Shown one piece after another: positions 1 to 7,753 of a DNA stretch of 24,666 nt. The translations under genes and the position numbers were made by a program. Each line of letters starts with the position of its first letter. Position 1 is the first letter of the stretch. The DNA comes from CAZJDV01 sp964544865 (lineage in GTDB: Bacteria; Chloroflexota; Dehalococcoidia; Lucifugimonadales; CAJWER01), in assembly GCA_964544865.1 (NCBI GenBank), contig CAZJDV010000031.1:1-24666 (forward strand). Reading direction: 5' to 3'. Under the pieces are notes generated by a model, which made no database searches, was not told where the DNA came from, and worked only from the letters and a program-made list of their open reading frames with translations.

Positions 1-2622
1 CCTCGTCTGCACATAGCCCGTCAGCGCGGTCAGCGCCTCCGGAATCGAACTCTCCATCACGACCCTCTCCCCCGTGGCCAGGATCACCTGCTTTAGCTCG
101 GGGAAGTCGATCCCCTCCGCCTGGAGATAAACAGGCTCGGCATATAGCAGGCCAAAGTTGTCCCCGGAAACTATCGGTATTACCAACAGGTTGCCGCGGA
201 TGCAGAACGAACCCTCCTGGCAGCGGAGCGTGAACCACTGGGAGATATAGGGGTCGTTGTCGATCTTGGCCTCGATCTGCTGCGGGCTGTCCACCTGCTG
301 CCCTTTGGGGAAAGTGAAGACCACGAGCTGGCCGTAGTTCGGGGCGTCGTTGCGGGCGGCCAGCCATCCGGCCATGATCGGCGGTACGTTCCGCGTATAT
401 GGGAACAGCAGCACAAACTCCTCGCGGTCCTCCCCCGGTATCTTCATGATGACGTAGTACGGCTCGACCACCTGAAGCTGATCGCTCTGACCGACCTTTT
501 CCTGAGGAATGTTCCAGATGTCCTCCAGGTTGTAGAAGTCCTGGGGATCCTCCATATGGTATCTGAGGAACTTTTCGGACTGAAAGCCGAACAGGTCCTG
601 GGGGTAGCGGACGTGGACCTGCAGGCTCTCGGGCATCTCGTCCTTCAACAAGAACAAGTCCGGGAATATCGACCGGTAGGTCCTAATCAGGGGATCGCCG
701 TCGTCCCAAACATAGAATTTCAGCGAGCCGTCGAATGCGTTCATCACGACCTTGACGCTATTCCTGATGTAGTTGAATCCATCGGGGACAGGGTCGGAGT
801 AGGGATACTCGTTCGTGAAAGTGTAGGCGTCCTGAATCCAGAACAGGGCGCCCTCGGCCGCGACCACATAGGGGTCCGCGTCTAGCCTGAGGAACGGCGC
901 CACCGTGCTGATGCGCTCCTGGATCTCCCTGCGATACTGGAGCCTGCTCGACGCGTTGATCTCTCCTGTGATGAGGATGTTGATGTCGGTGAATTGCCAG
1001 GCGTAGGCGGCCCGCCTGATGAAACCGCCGATGGGGACACCGCCGGAGCCGTCGTAGACGTTGCTCTTGAGCTCGCCCCCGGCGGCCTGGTAGTCCAATT
1101 CGTCCGTGTTCGTGCTGACGATGACGTAATCGGTGGTCTTCTCACCGTAGTATATGCGGGGCTCGGTGACCACGGTCTCCGGGTCTCCCTCGCCGGTGCC
1201 GGCCGTGACCTCTATTACAGCGTCGCTTGGGATGTCCTCGGCGAAAAACTCTGGCCTGCCCTCCAGCGTGAACTCCGTGACCGGGCTCATCGCCACACCG
1301 AACCCGTGGGTGTAGCGCAGCCTGGTATTGATCCAGGTCTGAGCATCTGGGTCGAGCTTCTCCTGCGCCACCTCCCTGGCCGCGAGCATGACCTGACGGT
1401 ACTCGCCATCTACCGTGTAGCGGTCAACGTCGGCGTCCTTGAAGTCGTAGTAGGGCCTTATGAGCTGTATCTGTCTGTAGACGTTGGACAGAGGGGCGTC
1501 GTCCCAGAGACGGATGTTGTCTACCGTCTGAAGGTTCTGGTGGACCATCTCCGCCGTCATCAGGGTCGGGTCGACCGGGTACGGCTGGTTCACGATGTCG
1601 CCCAGCCCAAATGCGTTGCGCGTGAACTCAATGTTGCGGGCGATGTATTCCGACTCTTTGGCGAACTCGTTTGGCCTGACGGTGAGGCGCTGCATGGCGT
1701 TGGGCCACAGTATTCCCAGGATGATGCCCATCACCACGAAGAGCGCCACGGCGCCGACCAGGAGCCGCACGCCCCGCAGATAGCCGTTGACCAGCACCAA
1801 AAAGCTGCTTGCACCGGCGATGATGGTCAGGATCATCAGGGCGTTCCTGCGGGCATTCAGGTCGGTATACATCGCCCCGAACACTACGCCTTCGTTAGAC
1901 AGCACCAGTCCCCACCTGTCCAGCCAGAGTCCGGCGCCGAAGATCAGCATGATCGCCGCGCCGATGATGGAGACCTGCAGCTTGATGCCCGGCGTGATGA
2001 GTATGCCAACGCCCCTGAAGCTGAAGTTGATGAAATAGATCCCGCCGGTCGCAAGCAGCATGACGATTGCGGCGCCGAGAAGCCAGCTTTGCAGGAAGTC
2101 ATACAAGGGGATCTGGAAAACGTAGAAAGCCACGTCCCTGGAGTAGACGGGGTCGGAGATGCCGAAGGAAGAGGCGCTCTCGAACCTGAGGAAAATCTCC
2201 CACTGCCCGGCCGCCACCACACCGAAAACGACGCTCAGCACCGCCGCGGCGCCAATGGTGCCCCAAAAGATGAGCCTCTTGAGAACGCCGCGCATCTGAG
2301 GCGGCAGCGGTATCTCCTCCGGTCCCAGGGACACTTTGTGGGCGAAGTAAAAGCAGATGCCGGCGACCAGGCCAAATGCGGCGGCGCCACTCGCGAATAG
2401 AACGACCCTGGTGACCAGAATCTTGACGTAGACTGACCTGAAGCCCAGCTCGTTAAACCAGAGCCAGTCCGTGTATATGGCGCGCAGGAGGGAAAGAACG
2501 ACCAGCAGCAATATGCCGACGATTATCAGCACACCCCATTTGAGCCTGCTGCCAAGCTGGGTCGGAATGGCCCGTCCAAAGTCGATCGGAAAACCCGTGC
2601 CTTTTTCAAACTGTGAAGACAT
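1..2622 (-). CDS. UPF0182 family large membrane protein (3' end outside window)
   Basis: This is an uninterrupted frame of 874 codons read right to left, still open at base 1, so the C-terminus is missing. ATG is at 2622 with an AAAGGA ribosome site just upstream. The N-terminal third has about seven hydrophobic helices (the first near residues 29-47, the second near 71-92), including an 'IYTDWLWFNELGF' segment after helix 1 and 'SRDVAFYVFQIPLYDF' further on. The rest is a long soluble domain with 'LRYTHGFGVAMSPV' and 'EPRIYYGE' motifs. These are hallmarks of the UPF0182/COG1615 family, which is usually 900-1000 residues, so perhaps 50-100 residues are lost at the edge. The function is unknown; it is an integral membrane protein with a large extracytoplasmic part. 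It starts 28 bases after the argB stop, so it is probably cotranscribed with argJ-argB. Confidence 0.9.
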   Translation of the reverse strand, partial: MSSQFEKGTGFPIDFGRAIPTQLGSRLKWGVLIIVGILLLVVLSLLRAIYTDWLWFNELGFRSVYVKILVTRVVLFASGAAAFGLVAGICFYFAHKVSLGPEEIPLPPQMRGVLKRLIFWGTIGAAAVLSVVFGVVAAGQWEIFLRFESASSFGISDPVYSRDVAFYVFQIPLYDFLQSWLLGAAIVMLLATGGIYFINFSFRGVGILITPGIKLQVSIIGAAIMLIFGAGLWLDRWGLVLSNEGVVFGAMYTDLNARRNALMILTIIAGASSFLVLVNGYLRGVRLLVGAVALFVVMGIILGILWPNAMQRLTVRPNEFAKESEYIARNIEFTRNAFGLGDIVNQPYPVDPTLMTAEMVHQNLQTVDNIRLWDDAPLSNVYRQIQLIRPYYDFKDADVDRYTVDGEYRQVMLAAREVAQEKLDPDAQTWINTRLRYTHGFGVAMSPVTEFTLEGRPEFFAEDIPSDAVIEVTAGTGEGDPETVVTEPRIYYGEKTTDYVIVSTNTDELDYQAAGGELKSNVYDGSGGVPIGGFIRRAAYAWQFTDINILITGEINASSRLQYRREIQERISTVAPFLRLDADPYVVAAEGALFWIQDAYTFTNEYPYSDPVPDGFNYIRNSVKVVMNAFDGSLKFYVWDDGDPLIRTYRSIFPDLFLLKDEMPESLQVHVRYPQDLFGFQSEKFLRYHMEDPQDFYNLEDIWNIPQEKVGQSDQLQVVEPYYVIMKIPGEDREEFVLLFPYTRNVPPIMAGWLAARNDAPNYGQLVVFTFPKGQQVDSPQQIEAKIDNDPYISQWFTLRCQEGSFCIRGNLLVIPIVSGDNFGLLYAEPVYLQAEGIDFPELKQVILATGERVVMESSIPEALTALTGYVQTR

Positions 2623-2650
2623 GTTGTTCCTTTAATTTTCAGGCATATCG

Positions 2651-3541
2651 TCAGTCCAAACGCGTACCCAAGGTCTTGCCCAGCAGCGTGTCTTTCAGGG
2701 AGTGGGGCCTTCGACCGTCGATGATATGGGTGGCGCGGACTCGTTCGAGGGCCTTCAGGCAAGCGCCGATCTTGGGCGCCATGCCACCGGCCACAACGCC
2801 AAATCGCACCATTCCACTGGCCTGCCGTCTCGTGAGTCTTGGAATCAACCGGCGCGACGTATCTAAAACCCCCTCCACGTCGGTCAGCAGCACTAGACGC
2901 TCGGCGTCAAGCGCGACCGCTATCTCCCCCGCGGCCGTGTCGGCGTTAACGTTGAGCATCTGGCTCGCATCCGAGGAGGGGTTGGAGGCCCGTACGGCGA
3001 CGGGAGCGATAACCGGGATGAAGCCGGCATCGACGATAGCCTCGATTGGTCTCGTGTCTACGTCAACGATGCTGCCGACAAGACCCAACTCGGGGTCCGC
3101 GATCTCAGCCTTCAACATCCCGCCGTCGACCCCGGAGATACCGATCGCCCTGCCGCCAAGCTCGTTTATCGAGGCCACGATGGACTTGTTGACCAGACCC
3201 GTCAGCACGGCGACGACGATCTCCAGACTGGCGGAGTCCGTTACCCTCAGACCGCGAACGAATCTGGGCCTGGCGCCCCGCCGCTCCATCCACTCGCTGA
3301 TGAGCTTGCCGCCACCATGGACCACCACCTGAGGAGTGCCCTCGCGCTGGACCTCCATCAGGTCCTGGAGGGTTGTGTCGTGACTCCCAAGCGTACTGCC
3401 GCCTATTTTTACTATGATCGTCCCATTCGGACGGGGTCCTCCTTCCGGCCTGTCGCGCCCACGAGCCGCCTGCGACTCCTCGGCTCCCAGCGGTCCGGAA
3501 TCATTATCCTCGGGAGGAACGGCGATGCTGCTCACCAACAA
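2651..3541 (-). CDS. argB: Acetylglutamate kinase (ArgB)
   Basis: ArgB phosphorylates N-acetylglutamate, the second step of arginine synthesis, in the cytoplasm. The frame shows 'IIVKIGGSTLG' (ATP-binding Lys), 'VVVHGGGKLISEWM' (glycine-rich substrate loop), 'RFVRGLRVTD', 'MLNVNADTAAGEIA', 'LVLLTDVEGV' and a terminal 'GTRL', all in ArgB order. The gene directly follows argJ. The open frame can start only at a TTG (3541, 1 base after the argJ stop) or a GTG (3535), which adds about 40 Pro/Gly/Glu-rich residues not usual in the family. A strong AAGGAGGA site followed by ATG at 3426 lies just before the conserved region but is one base out of frame. One extra G in the following GGG would give a 258-residue protein, the normal size. 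The kinase assignment is secure; the start is not. Confidence 0.9.
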   Translation of the reverse strand: MLVSSIAVPPEDNDSGPLGAEESQAARGRDRPEGGPRPNGTIIVKIGGSTLGSHDTTLQDLMEVQREGTPQVVVHGGGKLISEWMERRGARPRFVRGLRVTDSASLEIVVAVLTGLVNKSIVASINELGGRAIGISGVDGGMLKAEIADPELGLVGSIVDVDTRPIEAIVDAGFIPVIAPVAVRASNPSSDASQMLNVNADTAAGEIAVALDAERLVLLTDVEGVLDTSRRLIPRLTRRQASGMVRFGVVAGGMAPKIGACLKALERVRATHIIDGRRPHSLKDTLLGKTLGTRLD

Positions 3542-3542
3542 C

Positions 3543-4751
3543 CTACGTGCTGTATGCCGAGTTGAAGATTACGTATTCCTCGGTCAAATCGCAGCCCCAC
3601 GCCGTCGCGGCGGCATCTCCCGCGTGGACGTCGACCCGGATTTCCAACTCCGGAACGCTCATGGCGCTGACTACCGCGCCCTTAAGGTATGGGATCGCCA
3701 CGCCCTGATGAACGAGATGTATGCCGCCGATGAAAACGTCGACCTCTAGCTCGTTGAACTCGATTCCGCTCTTTCCCAGAGCCATCATCACACGCCCCCA
3801 GTTGGAGTCCCGGCCATGCACCATGGTCTTCACCAGGAGTGAGCCGGCGATCTCTCTCGCCGCGGCGCGGGCGTCGCCAAGCGTCCCGGCGCCCTCCACA
3901 ACGACCTCCATGAGCCTCTGGGCGCCCTCGCCGTCGCGGGCCATATCTTTGGCAAGCTCGGTGCAGACGTAGGAGAGGGCCTCCTGGAACGCTGCTGCCG
4001 CTTTCGAGCCGGCTTGGACCTCCGCACCGCCGGCCGCGCCGTTGGCCAGTGCCAGCACGGTATCATTGGTGCTCTGGTCCCCATCCACGTCGATCATGTT
4101 GAAGCTGGCATCTACGGAATCGACGAGGGCCCGCTTGAGAAAGCCTCTTTCGACCGAGGCGTCGGTGGTGACGAAGCCGAGCATCGTGGCCATATTCGGG
4201 TGGATCATGCCGACGCCCTTGGCCGCGCCGCCCACGGTGACTCGCCGGCCCGAAATGTCCACCGAAACCGCGACCTGTTTCGGCCGTGAGTCCGTCGTCA
4301 TGATAGCGCGGGCGAAGTCGCCGCCGCCCTGTCCGGTGAGTCTGATTCCGCCGATGCTCTGGCGCACCAAGCCCATGGGAAGCTCGACCCCGATCAGGCC
4401 CGTGCTGCATATCAGGACCTCGTCCTCCGACGCCCCGATAAGGCCGGCGGCCAGTGCAGTCGTCTCCTCGGCGTCCCGGAGCCCCTGCTCGCCGACGCAG
4501 CAGTTGGCGCAGCCGCTGTTCGCGACGACGGCCCGCGCCGCGCCGCCGGCGACCCGCTGCCTGCTCAGCACCACCGACGGCGACAGCACCCTGTTCGTCG
4601 AGAACGTCCCGGCCGCCGCCGCAGGCGTCTCCGAGGCCAGAATGGCCAGATCGAGGGTTTCTTCCCCGGCGGTCTTGATTCCGGCATACGTGGCCCCGGC
4701 CAAGAACCCCTTCGCCGAGGTAACTCCGCCGCCCTTGATGATCTCAATCAT
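3543..4751 (-). CDS. argJ: Bifunctional ornithine acetyltransferase / N-acetylglutamate synthase (ArgJ)
   Basis: ArgJ moves the acetyl group from N-acetylornithine to glutamate, closing the acetyl cycle of arginine synthesis. Many ArgJ proteins also make N-acetylglutamate from acetyl-CoA. The 402-residue product has the full family layout. It includes 'TFSTNRV' near 49, 'CSTGLIG' near 115 (oxyanion-hole Thr-Gly) and the self-cleavage motif 'AKGVGMIHPNMATMLGF', whose Thr at about 189 is the new N-terminal nucleophile of the beta chain. 'NMIDVDGDQSTNDT', 'DSNWGRVM' and a C-terminal 'FNSAYST' follow. The usual 'NSGNANA' segment reads 'NSGCANCC', a tolerated-looking change. I chose the ATG at 4751 because the family begins there; the frame stays open further upstream without similarity. 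It is the first gene of the argJ-argB-UPF0182 run. Confidence 0.95.
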   Translation of the reverse strand: MIEIIKGGGVTSAKGFLAGATYAGIKTAGEETLDLAILASETPAAAAGTFSTNRVLSPSVVLSRQRVAGGAARAVVANSGCANCCVGEQGLRDAEETTALAAGLIGASEDEVLICSTGLIGVELPMGLVRQSIGGIRLTGQGGGDFARAIMTTDSRPKQVAVSVDISGRRVTVGGAAKGVGMIHPNMATMLGFVTTDASVERGFLKRALVDSVDASFNMIDVDGDQSTNDTVLALANGAAGGAEVQAGSKAAAAFQEALSYVCTELAKDMARDGEGAQRLMEVVVEGAGTLGDARAAAREIAGSLLVKTMVHGRDSNWGRVMMALGKSGIEFNELEVDVFIGGIHLVHQGVAIPYLKGAVVSAMSVPELEIRVDVHAGDAAATAWGCDLTEEYVIFNSAYST

Positions 4752-4839
4752 GGAAGCCGTCCATCGCCCGTGACAAATCCGTTCGCAACGCCCGTTAATG
4801 GCGGCATTACCGCCTCTAAGCCCTAGCTCAACAGTCGGC

Positions 4840-4848
4840 AGTATACCA
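4840..4848 (-). promoter_or_regulatory. Candidate extended -10 element for argJ
   Basis: On the minus strand the bases read TGGTATACT, an extended -10 (TGn then TATACT, close to TATAAT). No good -35 is seen, which is allowed for extended -10 promoters. The start point would give a leader of about 80 bases before argJ. The call is based on sequence pattern only. Confidence 0.35.
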
Positions 4849-5012
4849 TACACAGGTAGGGCCGAACAGATACTCATGGGGCTGTGCAGAAGGACGCCTT
4901 CCCTTTCGCCGGGAGTGTGAGGGTGTCTCCCACACATGGCTGGTTCCTTATCCGGGCTGGAATGGGAATCGAGTGGATGGCCAAGAAAGTTTTCAGCCAT
5001 ATTTCCACGCCG

Positions 5013-5042
5013 TAGACAGGGCGGGCTCTCTGCAAATAGAAT
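5013..5042 (+). promoter_or_regulatory. Candidate sigma70-type promoter for first Rid gene
   Basis: TAGACA at 5013-5018 (5/6 match to TTGACA), an 18-base spacer, then TAGAAT at 5037-5042 (5/6 match to TATAAT). The expected start near 5049 would leave a leader of about 50 bases before the ATG at 5101. Confidence 0.4.
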
Positions 5043-5100
5043 GGGGCAGCGGGCGGAGCGATCCGGCCGGACTGATGACCGGGCACAGTGGAGGGCAAGA

Positions 5101-5521
5101 ATGTCCCACGAGAGGATGAGGATAGCGAACACGAGGGGTGGCACGATGTTTCCCGACCTGGACTACAGCGTCAGCCGTGCCGTGCGTGCTGGCCGCGTGG
5201 TTCAACTTCAAGGACAGACGGGTATCCCGCTCGACGGCGAGGGCTTTGTCGGCGAAGGGGATCCGGCGGCGCAGGCCGATAACGCGATGCGGTGCGTTGC
5301 GGCCTTGCTGAAGGAGACCGGCGCGAGAATGGAGGATATCTGCAAGATCACCACCTACGTGACCGATGCCACCTAATCGGGAGCAGATCTATCCGGTCCT
5401 GGCGAGGTGCCTCGGCGACGTCTACCCGTGCTCGACAGGCATCGTGGTCAAGGCCCTGGCCGAGCCTCACATCGATTTCGAGATCGATGTCTTCGCGGTG
5501 ATTCCCGAGGACAGGGAGTAG
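5101..5521 (+). pseudogene. Rid (YjgF/YER057c/UK114) family protein, copy 1, frameshifted
   Basis: The start is ATG 5101 with GGAGGG seven bases upstream. The first 92 codons read as a Rid domain ('AVRAGRVVQLQGQTG', 'GDPAAQADNAMRCV', 'MEDICKITTYVTDAT') and then hit TAA at 5374-5376. Removing one A from 'cctaatcgg' restores 'TYREQIYPVLARCL' and the rest of the domain to 'FEIDVFAVIPEDRE' and a TAG at 5519-5521. The gene is therefore a full-length Rid (about 139 residues) broken by a single base. Rid proteins are cytoplasmic trimers; the canonical type hydrolyses reactive enamines and imines. In this copy the position of the catalytic Arg (canonical 'PARS') is Ser ('PCST'), so the standard deaminase activity is unlikely even if the frame were intact. 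It is closely related to the two Rid domains at 7754-8600. Confidence 0.8.
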
Positions 5522-5558
5522 GACGTCCAGCGCGTCGGTTCGGCGTTTCGCGTCGCTG

Positions 5559-5587
5559 TTGACAGTCTTGGGGAATGGCTCTAGAGT
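5559..5587 (+). promoter_or_regulatory. Strong sigma70-like promoter ahead of the DapA-family gene
   Basis: A perfect -35 TTGACA (5559-5564), a 17-base spacer and -10 TAGAGT (5582-5587) lie just after the first Rid gene. The predicted start near 5594 gives a leader of about 120 bases before ATG 5713. It probably drives the DapA-like, aldo/keto reductase and Rid genes as one transcript. Confidence 0.6.
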
Positions 5588-5712
5588 GCTGACCATCATG
5601 AATCGGCGTCCCTTCGCGCCTCGGCACGGCGCGAGTTCCGAGCCCGTTCGGACCGCCTGTGGCGGAGCGCGAGGCCGCGGCCGGGTCCAGCGTTCTCGGC
5701 CAAGGAGGACCT

Positions 5713-6696
5713 ATGAGACGAGATGAATTGAGACGGCTGATCGTCGGCGCCATCGCCACCGTGCCGACCCCGTTCGACGATCGCTTCGATGTCGATTACG
5801 GCCGTATGGCGGAAGGCACCGAGCGCTGGATCGAGGCGGGCCTGGTCACAGGCAAGGCGGTCATCAAGGTCGCGGCCGCCATGGGAGAGGGCCCCCAGCT
5901 CGGAGACGACGAGTGGCCCGCGTTGCTGCGCACCGTGGTGCAGGCGTCCAGGGGAAGAGTGCCAGTTATCGGCGCTATTCACCACAAGGACACGGTGCGC
6001 TCCATACGACACGCCAGGGAGGCCCAGGAGCTTGGCGCCATCGCGCTGCAGGTAAACCCGCCACTGTTCAACGATCCGTCCCAGGATGACATTCTGCGCT
6101 ACTTCGAGGCGCTGTCCAGCGCAGTGGACAGCGGCATCGTGATCTACAACAACCCGTGGATGCCTCACGGCGACATCGAGGTGGACACGTTTCGAAGGAT
6201 GGCCGGCTTTGAGCAGGTCGCGGTAATCAAGTGGGAACCGCTCAACCGCAAAGACTTCGAAGGAATATTCGTGCTCGCCGACACTTTCAACATCATCGAC
6301 AACACGATTGAACTGTCGAGGGGACGCGAGCTGGGCAGCCGAGGTTTCACGAGCATCGGCGCGGGGGCCTATCCGCCCCATTATGTGCGAATCTGGGACC
6401 TGTTGGAGAGTGGCGACCTGGCGCAAGCCCAGGCCCAGTGGGACATGGTGGACAAGCCTCTGCGACGCTTCTACGCGAAAGTCACGCAGAAGTCGGGAGG
6501 CCAGGGTCGGGTCACGAAGGCGATGTCGGAGATCATGGGGTTCCCAATGGGGCCCCCGCGGCCTCCCTCGCTGCCCATCGAGGGTGAGGACCTGGCAGAG
6601 CTGCGCGAGATGATGGCCGGCTGGGGCTGGCCGGCTGGGGCTGGCCGGTGGCGTAGACGCCGGACCTGTCTCAGGGGTTCACGGTTTCGGAACTAA
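5713..6696 (+). CDS. DapA/N-acetylneuraminate lyase (DHDPS) family protein with shifted C-terminus
   Basis: This is a class I aldolase-fold (TIM-barrel) protein of the dihydrodipicolinate synthase superfamily; the substrate is unknown. ATG 5713 follows AAGGAGG. The family Schiff-base Lys is about K173 ('VAVIKWEP') and the general Tyr about Y145 ('IVIYNNPW'). The usual GTTGE substrate motif is changed to 'AAMGEG' near 55-60, arguing against true dihydrodipicolinate synthase. A 14-base tandem duplication (6615-6642) near the 3' end shifts the frame. Removing one copy gives an end of '...MAGWGWPVA' and a TAG at 6654-6656, about 309 residues, the normal family length. As it stands the protein carries a new Arg-rich tail ('GRWRRRRTCLRGSRFRN') of no family origin. 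The enzyme may still fold. It is followed 12 bases later by the aldo/keto reductase gene. Confidence 0.85.
   Translation: MRRDELRRLIVGAIATVPTPFDDRFDVDYGRMAEGTERWIEAGLVTGKAVIKVAAAMGEGPQLGDDEWPALLRTVVQASRGRVPVIGAIHHKDTVRSIRHAREAQELGAIALQVNPPLFNDPSQDDILRYFEALSSAVDSGIVIYNNPWMPHGDIEVDTFRRMAGFEQVAVIKWEPLNRKDFEGIFVLADTFNIIDNTIELSRGRELGSRGFTSIGAGAYPPHYVRIWDLLESGDLAQAQAQWDMVDKPLRRFYAKVTQKSGGQGRVTKAMSEIMGFPMGPPRPPSLPIEGEDLAELREMMAGWGWPAGAGRWRRRRTCLRGSRFRN
6615..6648 (+). repeat. 14-bp tandem duplication in the DapA-family gene
   Basis: The unit GGCCGGCTGGGGCT occurs at 6615-6628 and again at 6629-6642, followed by a partial third copy, GGCCGG. Fourteen is not a multiple of three, so the duplication shifts the reading frame and destroys the original stop. 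Confidence 0.9.
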
Positions 6697-6708
6697 GGAA
6701 GACGCGGA

Positions 6709-7686
6709 ATGGAGCACAAGCCGCTTGGCCGCTCGGGACGCACCATCAGCTCCATCGGGTTGGGCTGTGTCACATTTGGCAGAGAGATAGACAAGCAAGC
6801 CTCGTACCGCGTCATGGACTACGCAGTCGAAAAAAGGATCACCTTCTTCGACACGGCGGCGATATACGGAGGCGGGCAGGCGCGGATCGAGCGGAGGAAC
6901 TACCTGGGATTCGACGAGCCCCGCGAGGCTACCCAGGAGATGAGCTCCTCCGAGCGCATCCTGGGGCGCTGGATGCGCTCGCGGGGCTGCCGCGAGGAGA
7001 TCACCGTTTGCACGAAGTTCCTCATATCGCGCATCGAGGGGACCTTTGGCGGGGCGCTGGAGGAGAGCCTAGACCGGCTGGGAACAGACTACCTCGACAT
7101 ATACAAACTGCACGCCCCCGACGCAGATACCCCAATAGACGAGACTCTGGCGGCGATGACCGAGGAGATGCAGGCGGGGCGCGTCCGGGTCATCGGATGC
7201 AGCAATCACTCGGCGAGCCAGCTTCGGGAGGCATTGGAGGCCAGCGCGGCCGGGGGGTACAACCGATTCGAGGTCACACAGCCGCTCTATAACCTGGTCG
7301 TGCGGTAGGATGAGGAAGACCTTCTGCCTCTCTGCAAGGAGGCCGAGATTGCGGTGACAGCGTATAGCCCGCTGGGCGCGGGGTTTCTGGCCGGCAAGTA
7401 CACAGCGGACCGGTCCCAGTTTTCAAAGGGATCTCGTTTCCATATCCTCCCCGACCACGCCGACATCTACTTTTCTGAGGAGAACTCCCTCACCGTCGAG
7501 AGGTTGCGCTCGAAGTCAGCGGAGCTTGGGATCCCGATGGTGAAACTGGCGATGGCGTGGGTCATGAGCCACCCAGACGTTACTTCGGTCCTTATCGGGG
7601 CACGAACAACGGAGCACGTCGACAACGCGCTGGCGGCCTACGAGATGGGGCTGGACCCGGCACTCCGCGCCGAGCTCGCAGGATAG
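6709..7686 (+). pseudogene. Aldo/keto reductase with in-frame amber stop
   Basis: NADPH-dependent aldo/keto reductases reduce aldehydes and ketones in the cytoplasm. From ATG 6709 the frame shows the four catalytic residues: D48 ('FFDTA'), Y53 ('AIYGG'), K103 ('CTKF') and H135 ('KLHAPD'). 'RVIGCSNHS' follows. A TAG at 7306-7308 (codon 200) then interrupts '...YNLVVR*DEEDLLPLC', where relatives have a normal residue, probably Glu or Gln. The same frame continues without a shift through 'VTAYSPLGAGFLAGKY', 'AMAWVMSHPDVTSVLIGART' (cofactor-binding end) to TAG at 7684-7686. The full gene would be 325 residues, normal for the family. A single substitution explains the stop. A truncated N-terminal product would lack the cofactor site and be inactive. 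Confidence 0.85.
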
Positions 7687-7753
7687 CCGCATACAGCCGC
7701 TGATGCCGTGCGCATCGGTGTTCCGGAGAATCGTCAAGACTAGGGAGAGGCCA

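Larger units (their letters stand above)
4752..5100. other. Divergent intergenic region between argJ and the first Rid gene
   Basis: This is 349 bases of noncoding sequence between the argJ start (leftward) and the Rid gene start (rightward). It holds a candidate extended -10 for argJ, a candidate sigma70-type promoter for the Rid gene, and a small GGCGG/CCGCC hairpin around 4800-4813 that would lie in the argJ leader. I see no convincing ARG box or riboswitch. Confidence 0.5.

Noticed and set aside
994..2400. 468-codon open frame on the plus strand
   Set aside because: It is the antisense of the UPF0182 gene in the codon-aligned frame, with no family features; a GC-rich shadow.
4911..4937. 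GTGT/ACAC hairpin upstream of the first Rid gene as a riboswitch
   Set aside because: The stem is short with a bulge and lies upstream of the predicted transcription start; no known riboswitch pattern.
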